Position numbers and translations under genes: made by a program
Notes under the pieces: generated by a model
Databases searched by the model: none
Told to the model about the DNA's origin: nothing
The model's input: the letters and a program-made list of their open reading frames with translations, nothing else
DNA from: Streptomyces panaciradicis
GTDB lineage: Bacteria; Actinomycetota; Actinomycetes; Streptomycetales; Streptomycetaceae
Direction: 5' to 3'
NCBI RefSeq assembly: GCF_023516615.1
Contig: NZ_JAMGBF010000089.1
Span: 1-50,718 of the forward strand
Length of the DNA: 50,718 nucleotides
Shown here: piece by piece, positions 8,356 through 15,352 of the stretch
Numbering within the stretch: the stretch's first letter is position 1
Layout: every line of letters starts with the position of its first letter

Positions 8356-9060
8356 ATGGCAGACCAGACCCACGTCCTGTTCGTCGAGGACGACGATGTC
8401 ATCCGCGAGGCCACCCAGCTCGCCCTGGAGCGGGACGGCTTCGCGGTCACCGCGATGCCCGACGGACTGTCGGGGCTGGAGGCGTTCCGCGCGAACCGCC
8501 CGGACATCGCGCTGCTGGACGTCATGGTGCCCGGCCTCGACGGGGTCAGTCTGTGCCGCCGTATCCGCGACGAGTCGACCGTGCCGGTGATCATGCTCTC
8601 GGCGCGCGCCGACTCCATCGACGTGGTCCTCGGCCTGGAGGCGGGGGCCGACGACTACGTGACCAAGCCGTTCGACGGCGCCGTGCTGGTCGCCCGCATT
8701 CGGGCGGTGCTGCGGCGCTTCGGCCACGCCGGCGGCGGCGAGAAGTCGGACGAGGGCGCCGACGGGGTGTCCGGCGGGGTGCTGACCTTCGGCGAACTGG
8801 AGATCGACACCGAGGGCATGGAGGTGCGCCGGGCCGGGCAGCCGGTGGCGCTCACCCCGACCGAGATGCGGCTGCTGCTGGAGTTCTCCTCGGCGCCGGG
8901 CACGGTCCTCTCGCGCGACAAGCTGCTGGAACGCGTGTGGGACTACGGCTGGGGCGGGGACACACGCGTGGTCGACGTCCATGTGCAGCGGCTGCGTACG
9001 AAGATCGGCCAGGACCGGATCGAGACGGTCCGCGGCTTCGGCTACAAGTTGAAGGCCTGA
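8356..9060 (+). CDS. cseB: Response regulator CseB (OmpR family)
   Basis: Activates the sigE promoter when phosphorylated by CseC. 234 residues. Receiver domain about 5-118 with the acidic pair at 11-13 (EDDD), phosphoacceptor D55 (ALLDVMVPG), S82 (MLSARAD) and K104 (YVTKPF). The winged-helix DNA-binding domain covers about 140-232 (LTPTEMRLLLEFSSAPGTVL, RVVDVHVQRLRTKI, VRGFGYKL). The ATG has only a weak upstream purine run. Gap of 108 bases after cseA and of 17 bases before cseC. Confidence 0.93.
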   Translation: MADQTHVLFVEDDDVIREATQLALERDGFAVTAMPDGLSGLEAFRANRPDIALLDVMVPGLDGVSLCRRIRDESTVPVIMLSARADSIDVVLGLEAGADDYVTKPFDGAVLVARIRAVLRRFGHAGGGEKSDEGADGVSGGVLTFGELEIDTEGMEVRRAGQPVALTPTEMRLLLEFSSAPGTVLSRDKLLERVWDYGWGGDTRVVDVHVQRLRTKIGQDRIETVRGFGYKLKA

Positions 9061-9077
9061 GCGGGGACGGCACGGAC

Positions 9078-10415
9078 ATGCGGGGGACCTTCCGGGGCCA
9101 GGGGACACACGAGGCGGGCGGTATCCGTACCGGCCTGCGCTGGAAGCTCAGCGCGGCCATCGCGCTGGTCGGCGCGCTGATCGCGATCACGCTGAGCCTG
9201 GTCGTGCACAACGCGGCGCGGGTGTCGATGCTGGACAACGCGCGCGACCTCGCCGACGAGCGGCTGCAGATCGCCCAGCGCAACTACGAACTGTCCGGCC
9301 GGCTGAACTTCCCCAACCTCCAGCGGGACGACCCGGAGCTGCCGGGGGCGCTGCGGGAGAAGGTCGACGAGGGCCGCCGGGCGACGTACGTCACCGAGCG
9401 GCACAACGGCGTGCCGGACATCTGGGCCGCCGTCCCCGTCAAGGACGGCCATGTGCTGTCGCTGCACACGGGGTTCACCGACCGCAGCACGGACATCCTC
9501 AAGGACCTCGACCAGGCGCTGGTCATCGGGTCCATCGCGGTCGTCCTCGGCGGCAGCGCGCTCGGCGTGCTCATCGGCGGCCAGTTCTCGCGCCGGCTGC
9601 GCAAGGCGGCGGCCGCGGCGAACCGGGTCGCCAAGGGCGAGACGGACGTGCGGGTGCGGGCCGCGATCGGCGGCGTGGTGCGGGACGAGACCGACGACCT
9701 GGCCAGCGCCGTGGACGCCATGGCGGACGCCCTGCAGCAGCGCCTGGAGGCGGAGCGGCGGGTCACGGCCGACATCGCGCACGAACTGCGCACCCCGGTG
9801 ACGGGTCTGCTGACGGCGGCCGAGCTGCTGCCGCCCGGCCGGCCCACGGAGCTGGTCCTGGACCGCGCCAAGGCCATGCGGACCCTCGTCGAGGACGTCC
9901 TGGAGGTGGCCCGCCTGGACGGCGCCTCCGAGCGGGCCGAGCTCCAGGACCTCCTGCTGGGGGAGTTCGTCACCCGGCGGGTGGCGACGAAGGACCCTGG
10001 CATCGAGGTGCGGGTGGTGCACGAGTCGATGGTCACGACCGACCCGCGCCGCCTGGAGCGCGTCCTGTTCAACCTGCTCGCCAACGCCGCCCGGCACGGC
10101 AAGCCGCCGATCCAGGTCACCGTCGAGGGCCGGGTGATCCGCGTCCGCGACCACGGTCCCGGCTTCCCCGCCGACCTGCTGGCCGACGGCCCGAGCCGCT
10201 TCCGCACCGGCAGCAGCGACCGGTCGGGCCACGGGCACGGTCTCGGCCTGACGATCGCGGCCGGCCAGGCCCGGGTCCTGGGCGCCCGCCTGACCTTCCG
10301 CAACGTCCGCCCGGCCGGCGCCCCGGACCACGTCCCGGCGGAGGGCGCTGTGGCAGTCCTCTGGCTCCCGGAACACGCCCCGACCAACACGGGCAGCTAC
10401 CCGGTCCTGCCGTAG
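9078..10415 (+). CDS. cseC: Sensor histidine kinase CseC
   Basis: Membrane sensor of envelope damage. 445 residues: TM1 about 24-44, extracytoplasmic sensor about 45-146, TM2 about 147-168, HAMP about 170-225, dimerisation domain with H235 (DIAHELRTP), then the ATP-binding domain with N box NLLANAARHG, G1 box DHGPGFP and G2 box HGHGLGLTIA. The last residues (TNTGSYPVLP) are tail. The extracytoplasmic loop of about 100 residues is the likely ligand or stress sensor. A GGGGAC run lies before the ATG. A short imperfect copy of the gene end occurs about 45 bases after the stop and can form a GGCAGC/GCTGCC hairpin. Confidence 0.92.
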   Translation: MRGTFRGQGTHEAGGIRTGLRWKLSAAIALVGALIAITLSLVVHNAARVSMLDNARDLADERLQIAQRNYELSGRLNFPNLQRDDPELPGALREKVDEGRRATYVTERHNGVPDIWAAVPVKDGHVLSLHTGFTDRSTDILKDLDQALVIGSIAVVLGGSALGVLIGGQFSRRLRKAAAAANRVAKGETDVRVRAAIGGVVRDETDDLASAVDAMADALQQRLEAERRVTADIAHELRTPVTGLLTAAELLPPGRPTELVLDRAKAMRTLVEDVLEVARLDGASERAELQDLLLGEFVTRRVATKDPGIEVRVVHESMVTTDPRRLERVLFNLLANAARHGKPPIQVTVEGRVIRVRDHGPGFPADLLADGPSRFRTGSSDRSGHGHGLGLTIAAGQARVLGARLTFRNVRPAGAPDHVPAEGAVAVLWLPEHAPTNTGSYPVLP

Positions 10416-10476
10416 CCGCTGCCGCGCCGACCACACCGGCAGCCATCCAGTGCTGCCGTAGACGCCGCCCTGTCCC

Positions 10477-10632
10477 TCACACGGTCGCAACCACCAGTTC
10501 CTCCCCACGCGAGGGCCGCAGCCCGACCTCGTCCTCGACGACATGCGGCGGCGCGTCGGCCCGCAGGTGCAGGGCCCGCCACAGGGCGACCCGCACGGCG
10601 GTGTGCTCGGGTCCCGGCTCCTCGGCGCTCAC
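10477..10632 (-). pseudogene. Remnant of a class I SAM-dependent methyltransferase (N-terminus only)
   Basis: Reading from a GTG at 10632 gives 51 residues, including PEHTAVRVALWRALHLRAD and PPHVVEDEVGLR. I recognise this as the start of the Streptomyces methyltransferases of about 280 residues in the leucine-carboxyl-methyltransferase-like family. The frame then departs (PSRGEELVVATV) and stops at 10477. The SAM-binding core is missing and not found downstream. The GTG overlaps the stop of the VOC gene by four bases, so this was the last gene of that operon and has lost about 80 percent of its length. Confidence 0.6.
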
Positions 10633-11063
10633 CCGAAGTCCTTGGAGAGGTCCAGCTCCTCGCTGCGCTCGGTCAGCGAGTACCAGTTGCCGTTGTCGTC
10701 ACGGAAGATCGCCTCGATGCCGTACGGCCGCTCCTGCGGGGCCTGCAGGAACTCCACCCCGCGCGCCTTGAAGGTCTCGTAGTCGCCGCGGCAGTCGTCG
10801 GTACGGAACGCCCCCGCGCCGAGCACCCCCTTGCTGACGAGCTTCTTCAGCGCCGCCGCGGACTCGGGGTCCAGTCCGGGCCCGTCGAGGCTCATCAGGG
10901 TGAGTTCGAGGTCGGGCTGGTCCTTCGCCGCGACCGTGACCCACTTCATCTCCCCCATGGAGACCTCGCTGCGGACCTCGAAGTCCAGTTTCTCGGTGAA
11001 GAACGCCTTGGTGCGCTGCTGGTCGAAGGTCCACACGGTGCTGATGCCGAGACCGAGGATCAT
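10629..11063 (-). CDS. VOC (glyoxalase/bleomycin-resistance fold) family protein
   Basis: 144 residues with the two beta-alpha-beta-beta-beta units of the vicinal oxygen chelate fold (ISTVWTFDQQRTKAFFTEKLDFEV at the front; FLQAPQERPYGIEAIFRDDNGNWYSL at the end). The E in EAIFRD sits where the family has its second metal-ligand Glu. Substrate unknown; members isomerise or cleave small molecules or bind drugs such as bleomycin. It lies 60 bases after the AraC gene and overlaps the methyltransferase remnant by 4 bases, so the three form one operon behind the promoter at 11550-11572. AGGGAGAG precedes the ATG. Confidence 0.88.
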   Translation of the reverse strand: MILGLGISTVWTFDQQRTKAFFTEKLDFEVRSEVSMGEMKWVTVAAKDQPDLELTLMSLDGPGLDPESAAALKKLVSKGVLGAGAFRTDDCRGDYETFKARGVEFLQAPQERPYGIEAIFRDDNGNWYSLTERSEELDLSKDFG

Positions 11064-11123
11064 GGCTGTGCTCTCCCTGTTCGGTGCCGTCGTTCCTGTC
11101 CGTCACCGTAGGCAGGGCGGGGT

Positions 11124-11543
11124 TCAGGGCGCTTCTTCGGAGTTGCTCTCCCTGCGCGGGAACCCGCCGGCCCACAGCATCGCGTAGCAGCCCGGTATGA
11201 GCGCGGCCCCCCGGCCGACGTGCTCGGTGCGGTACTCGCTCGGGGTCAGGCCGGTGCGGGTCTTGAAGCGTGCCGAGAACGTCCCGAGGCTGCTGAAGCC
11301 GACGAGGTGGCAGATCTCGGTGACGCTCAGGTCCGCGCTGCGCAGCATCTCCTCGGCGCGCTCGATCCGGCGGTGCGTCAGGTACTGCCGGGGCGTCTCG
11401 CCGTAGGTCTCCTTGAAGGCCCGCAGGAAGTGGAAGCGGGAGTATCCGGCGTGCGCGGCGACGGCGTCGAGGTCCAGCCCGGAATCGGCCCAGTCCCGAT
11501 CCATGGCGTCCTTGGCCAGCCTGAGCTGCCGCATCTTGTCCAT
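11124..11543 (-). CDS. Small AraC-family transcriptional regulator
   Basis: 139 residues, made almost only of the double HTH domain (about 25-108: LDAVAAHAGYSRFHFLRAFKETYGETPRQYL, then VTEICHLVGFSSLGTFSARFKTRTGLTPSEYR). It lacks the N-terminal effector-binding domain of classic AraC proteins, like SoxS and MarA types, so its activity probably follows its amount. A 30-residue tail with one Cys follows. CACCAT ends 6 bases before the ATG and there is no Shine-Dalgarno, so translation is likely leaderless. First gene of the AraC-VOC-methyltransferase remnant operon. Confidence 0.88.
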   Translation of the reverse strand: MDKMRQLRLAKDAMDRDWADSGLDLDAVAAHAGYSRFHFLRAFKETYGETPRQYLTHRRIERAEEMLRSADLSVTEICHLVGFSSLGTFSARFKTRTGLTPSEYRTEHVGRGAALIPGCYAMLWAGGFPRRESNSEEAP

Positions 11544-11549
11544 ACGGTG

Positions 11550-11572
11550 ATGGTGGCACGCGGCACTGACAA
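11550..11572 (-). promoter_or_regulatory. PafBC-type promoter of the AraC/VOC operon
   Basis: On the minus strand: TTGTCAGTG (11572 to 11564), 8 bases, CACCAT (11555 to 11550), 6 bases, ATG at 11543. The upstream box matches the RecA-independent DNA-damage consensus fully; the -10 has C for the first T. Confidence 0.6.
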
Positions 11573-11607
11573 CGGCCCGAGGCCGAGCCTGGGGCCGTGG
11601 ACATGAC

Positions 11608-11643
11608 GAAGGCCCCCGGGGCGGACACCTGCCGGGGGCCTTC
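11608..11643 (-). terminator. Terminator after the MFS gene
   Basis: Perfect 12-bp stem (GAAGGCCCCCGG / CCGGGGGCCTTC) with a 12-base loop, 15 bases after the MFS stop codon. It separates the efflux gene from the AraC promoter. Confidence 0.75.
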
Positions 11644-11657
11644 GGTTCACTGAGGGA

Positions 11658-13235
11658 TCAGACGGCCTCGACGACCGGCGGCTGCACCGCCGCGTCCTCC
11701 GGCGACCCCTCGGTCTTCGGTCCGGTGCCGCGCAGCGCGACCTCCTTGACGAACACCGCGGCGATCAGGGCGCCCACGGCGACCACCGAGCCGAGCAGGA
11801 ACGCCGTGTGGACGCCCGCGGACACCGCGTGCTGGTACGCCTCGCGCGCCACCGCCGGCAGCTTGGCCAGGCTCTTGGCGTCCAGCGCCGCCGACTTCTC
11901 GGTGATCTTCGAGCCCAGCGCGCCGGCCCGCTCCGCCATCACGTGCTGGACACGGTTGTTGAACAGCGCGCCCATGATCGCGACGCCGAAGGAGGAGCCG
12001 AGCGTACGGAACAGGGTGGTCGAGGAGGACGCGACGCCCATGTCCTTCATCTCGACGCTGTTCTGCGCGACCAGCATGGTGATCTGCATCAGGCAGCCCA
12101 TGCCCAGGCCGACGACCGCCATGAACACGCCGGAGGTGAACCGCGTGGTGCCGGTGTCCATGGTGGACAGCAGGTACAGCCCGACGATCATCAGGCCGCT
12201 GCCGACCACCGGGAACAGCTTGTACTTGCCGGTGTTCGTGGTCACCCGGCCGGCGACCATCGAGGTCACGAGCATCGCGCCCAGCATCGGCAGCAGCAGC
12301 AGACCGGAGTTCGTGGCGGAGGCGCCCTGCACGGACTGCTGGTACAGCGGCAGGTACAGCGTGGCGCCGAACATCACGAAGCCCGTGATGAAGCCGATGA
12401 TCGACATCAGGGTGAAGTTGCGGCTGCGGAAGATGTGCAGCGGCACGACGGGCTCGACGGCCTTGGTCTGCCAGAACACGAACCCGATCAGCGCGGCGAC
12501 GCCGATGCCGATCAGCTCCATGATCCGCGCGGAGGTCCAGGCGTACTGCGAGCCGCCCCAGGTGGTGACCAGCACGATCGAGGTGATGCCGACGGTCAGC
12601 AGGATCACGCCGAGGTAGTCGATGCCGGCCTTGGCCCGCTTCTTCGGCAGGTGCAGCACCGCGCTGATCAGGCCGAGGGAGACCACGCCGAGCGGCAGGT
12701 TGATGTAGAACGCCCAGCGCCAGCCCCAGTTGTCGGTGATGGTGCCGCCGACCAGCGGTCCGCCGATCATCGCGATCGCCATGACGCCGGCCATCATGCC
12801 CTGGTACTTGCCCCGCTCCCGGGGCGGGATCAGGTCGCCGATGATCGCCATGACGCCGACCATCAGGCCGCCGGCGCCGAGGCCCTGGACGGCCCGGAAA
12901 CCGATCAGCTGGCCCATGTCCTGGGCCATGCCGCTGAGCGCGGACCCGATCAGGAAGATCACGATCGACGTCATGAACGTGGTCTTGCGGCCGAACATGT
13001 CGCCGAGCTTGCCCCAGACCGGGGTGGCCGCCGCGGTGGCCAGCGTGTACGCCGTCACCACCCACGACAGGTGCTCGAGGCCGCCGAGCTCGCCCACGAT
13101 CGTCGGCATCGCGGTGCCCACGATCATGTTGTCCAGCATCGCGAGCATCATGGTGATCATGAGGGCGAGCAGGACGACCCGCACGCTCTTCGGCTGTTTG
13201 TCCGGCTCGCTCTCGACCGTCTGTGTGTCCGCCAT
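11658..13235 (-). CDS. MFS drug efflux transporter, DHA2 (14-helix) family
   Basis: 525 residues. Motif LDNMIVGTAMPTIVGEL in helix 1 and WGKLGDMFGRKT (motif A, loop 2-3) are typical of the EmrB/QacA group of proton-driven multidrug exporters; 14 hydrophobic helices can be counted. The C-terminal 60 residues include an extra extracellular loop (residues about 415-465, AERAGALGSKITEKSAALDA) before the last helix. The start is the ATG at 13235: GGGGAG lies 9 bases before it. The GTG at 13244 sits on top of that site. Divergent from a TetR gene, with shared operators at 13281-13374, so the pump is most likely repressed by it. Confidence 0.92.
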   Translation of the reverse strand: MADTQTVESEPDKQPKSVRVVLLALMITMMLAMLDNMIVGTAMPTIVGELGGLEHLSWVVTAYTLATAAATPVWGKLGDMFGRKTTFMTSIVIFLIGSALSGMAQDMGQLIGFRAVQGLGAGGLMVGVMAIIGDLIPPRERGKYQGMMAGVMAIAMIGGPLVGGTITDNWGWRWAFYINLPLGVVSLGLISAVLHLPKKRAKAGIDYLGVILLTVGITSIVLVTTWGGSQYAWTSARIMELIGIGVAALIGFVFWQTKAVEPVVPLHIFRSRNFTLMSIIGFITGFVMFGATLYLPLYQQSVQGASATNSGLLLLPMLGAMLVTSMVAGRVTTNTGKYKLFPVVGSGLMIVGLYLLSTMDTGTTRFTSGVFMAVVGLGMGCLMQITMLVAQNSVEMKDMGVASSSTTLFRTLGSSFGVAIMGALFNNRVQHVMAERAGALGSKITEKSAALDAKSLAKLPAVAREAYQHAVSAGVHTAFLLGSVVAVGALIAAVFVKEVALRGTGPKTEGSPEDAAVQPPVVEAV

Positions 13236-13280
13236 GGTTCCCACTCCCCTTGGTCCTGCGCACTTCCCACCGAGCGGGCA

Positions 13281-13374
13281 CTTACTTGCCGCCCGGCTAG
13301 TTGACTACACTGAGGAAAGTAGACCCGTAACTAGCCGGGCGTCAAGTAAGTTTTCTAGTCGGGCGGCAAGTAAG
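13281..13374. promoter_or_regulatory. Three TetR-type operators in the MFS/TetR divergent promoter
   Basis: Copies at 13281-13302 (inverted), 13329-13350 and 13355-13374 share about 18 of 20 bases. Each is itself an imperfect palindrome of the form ACTWGCCGSSCGGCWAGT. Copies two and three are direct repeats 24 bases apart. On the minus strand TTGACG (13345 to 13340) and TACTTT (13321 to 13316), 18 bases apart, are good -35 and -10 elements for the pump. Copy two covers that -35. TTGACT at 13301-13306 could be the -35 for the regulator. Confidence 0.7.
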
Positions 13375-13401
13375 TTCGCAGGGGGCGTGAGGAGCGCGAC
13401 A

Positions 13402-14001
13402 ATGGGCGGCACGATGGACGGCACCAAGCGGCAGCGCCGCGGAAACACTCGCCAGCGCATCCAGGACGTGGCGCTCGAACTCTTCGCGGAACAGGGCTAC
13501 GAGAAGACCTCGCTGCGCGAGATCGCCGAGCGCCTGGACGTCACCAAGGCGGCGCTCTACTACCACTTCAAGACCAAGGAAGAGATCCTCGTCAGCATCT
13601 TCGAGGACCTCTCCGAGCCGATCGAGGAACTGATCGAGTGGGGAAAGCTCCAGCCGCACACGCTGGAGACCAAGCAGGAGATCATCCGCCGCTACAACGA
13701 GGCCCTGTCCCAGGCCCTGCCGCTCTTCCGCTTCATGCAGGAGAACCAGGCGACGGTGAAGGAACTGCGCATCGGCGAGATGTTCCGCAACCGTATGATG
13801 GGCATGCGCGACATCCTCATCGACCCGGACGCGGCCCTCGTCGACCAGGTCCGCTGCATCAGCGCGGTGTTCGCGATGCACGCCGGGATGTTCGCCCTCA
13901 ACGACCTGCCGGGCACCGACGCGGAGAAGCGCGAGGCGGTCCTGGAGGTCGCGACGGCCCTGGTGGTTCAGGCACACCAGGGCACGCACACCGCGGGCTG
14001 A
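13402..14001 (+). CDS. TetR/AcrR-family transcriptional repressor
   Basis: 199 residues. The N-terminal HTH is clear (RQRIQDVALELFAEQGYEKTSLREIAERLDVTKAALYYHFKTKEEIL, about 12-58). The ligand domain (65-195) has a Met-rich stretch, FRNRMMGMRD. GAGGAG at 13389-13394 is 7 bases before the ATG; a second ATG at 13414 is possible but worse placed. Divergent from the efflux pump and flanked by three operators, so autoregulation and pump control are likely. Ends 4 bases from the convergent M23 peptidase gene, with no terminator hairpin between them. Confidence 0.92.
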   Translation: MGGTMDGTKRQRRGNTRQRIQDVALELFAEQGYEKTSLREIAERLDVTKAALYYHFKTKEEILVSIFEDLSEPIEELIEWGKLQPHTLETKQEIIRRYNEALSQALPLFRFMQENQATVKELRIGEMFRNRMMGMRDILIDPDAALVDQVRCISAVFAMHAGMFALNDLPGTDAEKREAVLEVATALVVQAHQGTHTAG

Positions 14002-14005
14002 CGGG

Positions 14006-14992
14006 TCAGAGGCTCAGGCCCTTGGCCCGCAGGAAGGCGACCGGGTCGATCGCCGAGCCGTAGTCGGCGGTCCTGCGGATCTCGAAGTGCAGGTGCGGAC
14101 CGCTGGAGTTGCCGGTGTTGCCGGACCGGGCGATGTGCTGGCCCGTCCTGACGACCTGGCCGACCCGGACGTCGATCCGTGACAGGTGGGCGTACTGCGA
14201 GTACGTGCCGTTGCCGTGCCGGATGACGATGGCGTTGCCGTACGCCGGGCCGTCGCCGGCGCCGTTCGGGCCGGCCTTGACGACGGTGCCGCCGTGCGCG
14301 GCGACGACGTCGGTGCCGCTGTTCACGGCGAAGTCCTGGCCGCTGTGGGTGGACTGCCACATGCCGCCGGCCTGGGCGAACTTCGCGGAGAGCGTGTACT
14401 TCCGGACCGGGTGGACCCAGGAGGCGGCCCTCTTGGCGGCCGCCTTGGCCGCCGCCTTCTTCTTCGCGGCCGCCTTCGCGGCGGCCTTCTTGGCGGCCGC
14501 CTTGGCCGCCGCCTTCTTCTTCGCGGCCGCCTTCGCGGCGGCCTTCTTGGCGGCCGCCTTGGCCGCCGCCTTCTTCTTCGCGGCCGCCTTCGCGGCGGCC
14601 TTCTTGGCGGCCGCCTTGGCCGCCGCCTTCTTCTTCGCGGCCGCCTTCGCGGCGGCCTTCTTGGCGGCCGCCTTGGCCGCCGCCTTCTTCTTCGCGGCCG
14701 CCTTCGCGGCGGCCTTCTTGGCGGCCGCCTTCTTCGCGGCCGCCGCCTTGGCCTTCGCGGCCGCGGCCGTCTTGGCGGCCTTGGCCTGGGCAGCCGCCTG
14801 CGCCTCGACGGCGCTCGCCACGCCGGAGACCGACGCGGAGGCGGAGGCGGAGGTGCCGACGGAGGTGGTGTCGGCGGCGACCGCGACCCCGGCACCCAGT
14901 ACGGCCGACATGCCGAAGCCGGCGGCCAGGACGGCCGCACGGGTGCGCAGGGCGGACGTACGGGAAGAACGGGACGTGAGACGCGGGGACAT
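14006..14992 (-). CDS. Secreted M23 (LytM) peptidase with a long Lys/Ala repeat spacer
   Basis: Predicted cell-wall endopeptidase of 328 residues. Signal peptide 1-40 (ends GVAVAA-DT). Residues 41-70 are Ser/Ala/Val-rich. Residues 71-187 contain only Ala, Lys and an occasional Thr; five exact 19-residue units fill 92-186. The peptidase domain (about 205-325) keeps the zinc ligands H216 and D220 (HSGQD) and H302, and the catalytic H300 (HLHFEI); H269 (YAHL) is also present. The start at 14992 has GAGG at 14998-15001. A longer frame up to 15100 would read through the structured leader and is rejected. The strongly basic spacer could bind teichoic acids or span the wall; that is inference. Confidence 0.9.
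   Translation of the reverse strand: MSPRLTSRSSRTSALRTRAAVLAAGFGMSAVLGAGVAVAADTTSVGTSASASASVSGVASAVEAQAAAQAKAAKTAAAAKAKAAAAKKAAAKKAAAKAAAKKKAAAKAAAKKAAAKAAAKKKAAAKAAAKKAAAKAAAKKKAAAKAAAKKAAAKAAAKKKAAAKAAAKKAAAKAAAKKKAAAKAAAKRAASWVHPVRKYTLSAKFAQAGGMWQSTHSGQDFAVNSGTDVVAAHGGTVVKAGPNGAGDGPAYGNAIVIRHGNGTYSQYAHLSRIDVRVGQVVRTGQHIARSGNTGNSSGPHLHFEIRRTADYGSAIDPVAFLRAKGLSL
14435..14719 (-). repeat. Five perfect tandem 57-bp repeats
   Basis: Units start at 14435, 14492, 14549, 14606 and 14663. As far as I can read, all five are identical in DNA. Each encodes 19 residues (AAAK and AAAKKK blocks). A sixth, degenerate start follows at 14720. Perfect identity implies recent expansion or ongoing homogenisation. 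Confidence 0.93.
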
Positions 14993-15003
14993 CGAAACCT
15001 CAG

Positions 15004-15088
15004 GGGATCGGGGGCAGAGAAAACCACCCGGCGCGCAATCGGCCGCCGGATGGGCAGATCCTTGGTACCCCGAGCCCCCATTGATCCC
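15004..15088 (-). promoter_or_regulatory. Structured leader before the M23 peptidase gene
   Basis: On the minus strand GGGATC-aat-GGGGGC (15088 to 15074) can pair with GCCCCC-GATCCC (15015 to 15004). Inside lies a 10-bp stem with one G-U pair (15053-15044 with 15033-15024). The outer stem ends two bases from the GAGG ribosome site at 14998-15001, which suits control of translation. I cannot find the conserved boxes of the c-di-AMP (ydaO) riboswitch, although that class controls cell-wall hydrolases in Streptomyces. The class is unknown. The rest of the gap up to 15352 holds only the operator-like site at 15262. Confidence 0.45.
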
Positions 15089-15261
15089 AAAATAGGACAT
15101 CTACGACGTGCGCTAGTAATTGAACGCGAAACTTGCCGTTCTACGACGAAAAAGGCCACCCCGCCCCACTAAGAGCCGTAGTACGCACCTGATCGCCTGT
15201 GCGACATGTCACCGGCCCCGAAAACTTCGATCGGCCCCATGTGACGTACATCTCTGGCCAC

Positions 15262-15275
15262 TTACCAGTCGGTAA
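15262..15275. promoter_or_regulatory. Operator-like inverted repeat before the phosphatase gene
   Basis: TTACC-agtc-GGTAA, a perfect 5-bp inverted repeat of the size used by TetR-family proteins, 78 bases before the phosphatase ATG. No regulator gene is next to it. Confidence 0.35.
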
Positions 15276-15352
15276 CCCTACGGTTCCCCTCGCGCCACCC
15301 GTGCCCTCGAACATGCACAGGACAACGACATACGGTCGCGAGAGGACCCCCC

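Noticed and set aside
12722..12746. TTGTCGGTG box inside the MFS gene
   Set aside because: No -10 at the required spacing and it is within coding sequence. Similar boxes at 22857 and 49304 were dropped for the same reason.
15004..15088. ydaO (c-di-AMP) riboswitch
   Set aside because: Context fits, but I could not find the conserved boxes of that class, so I only call a structured leader.
14109..15095. Long plus-strand frame rich in Ala and Phe that looks like a membrane protein
   Set aside because: It is antisense to the Lys/Ala repeats: AAG/GCC codons read backwards give Phe/Ala. The opposite strand has a signal peptide, zinc ligands and a ribosome site.
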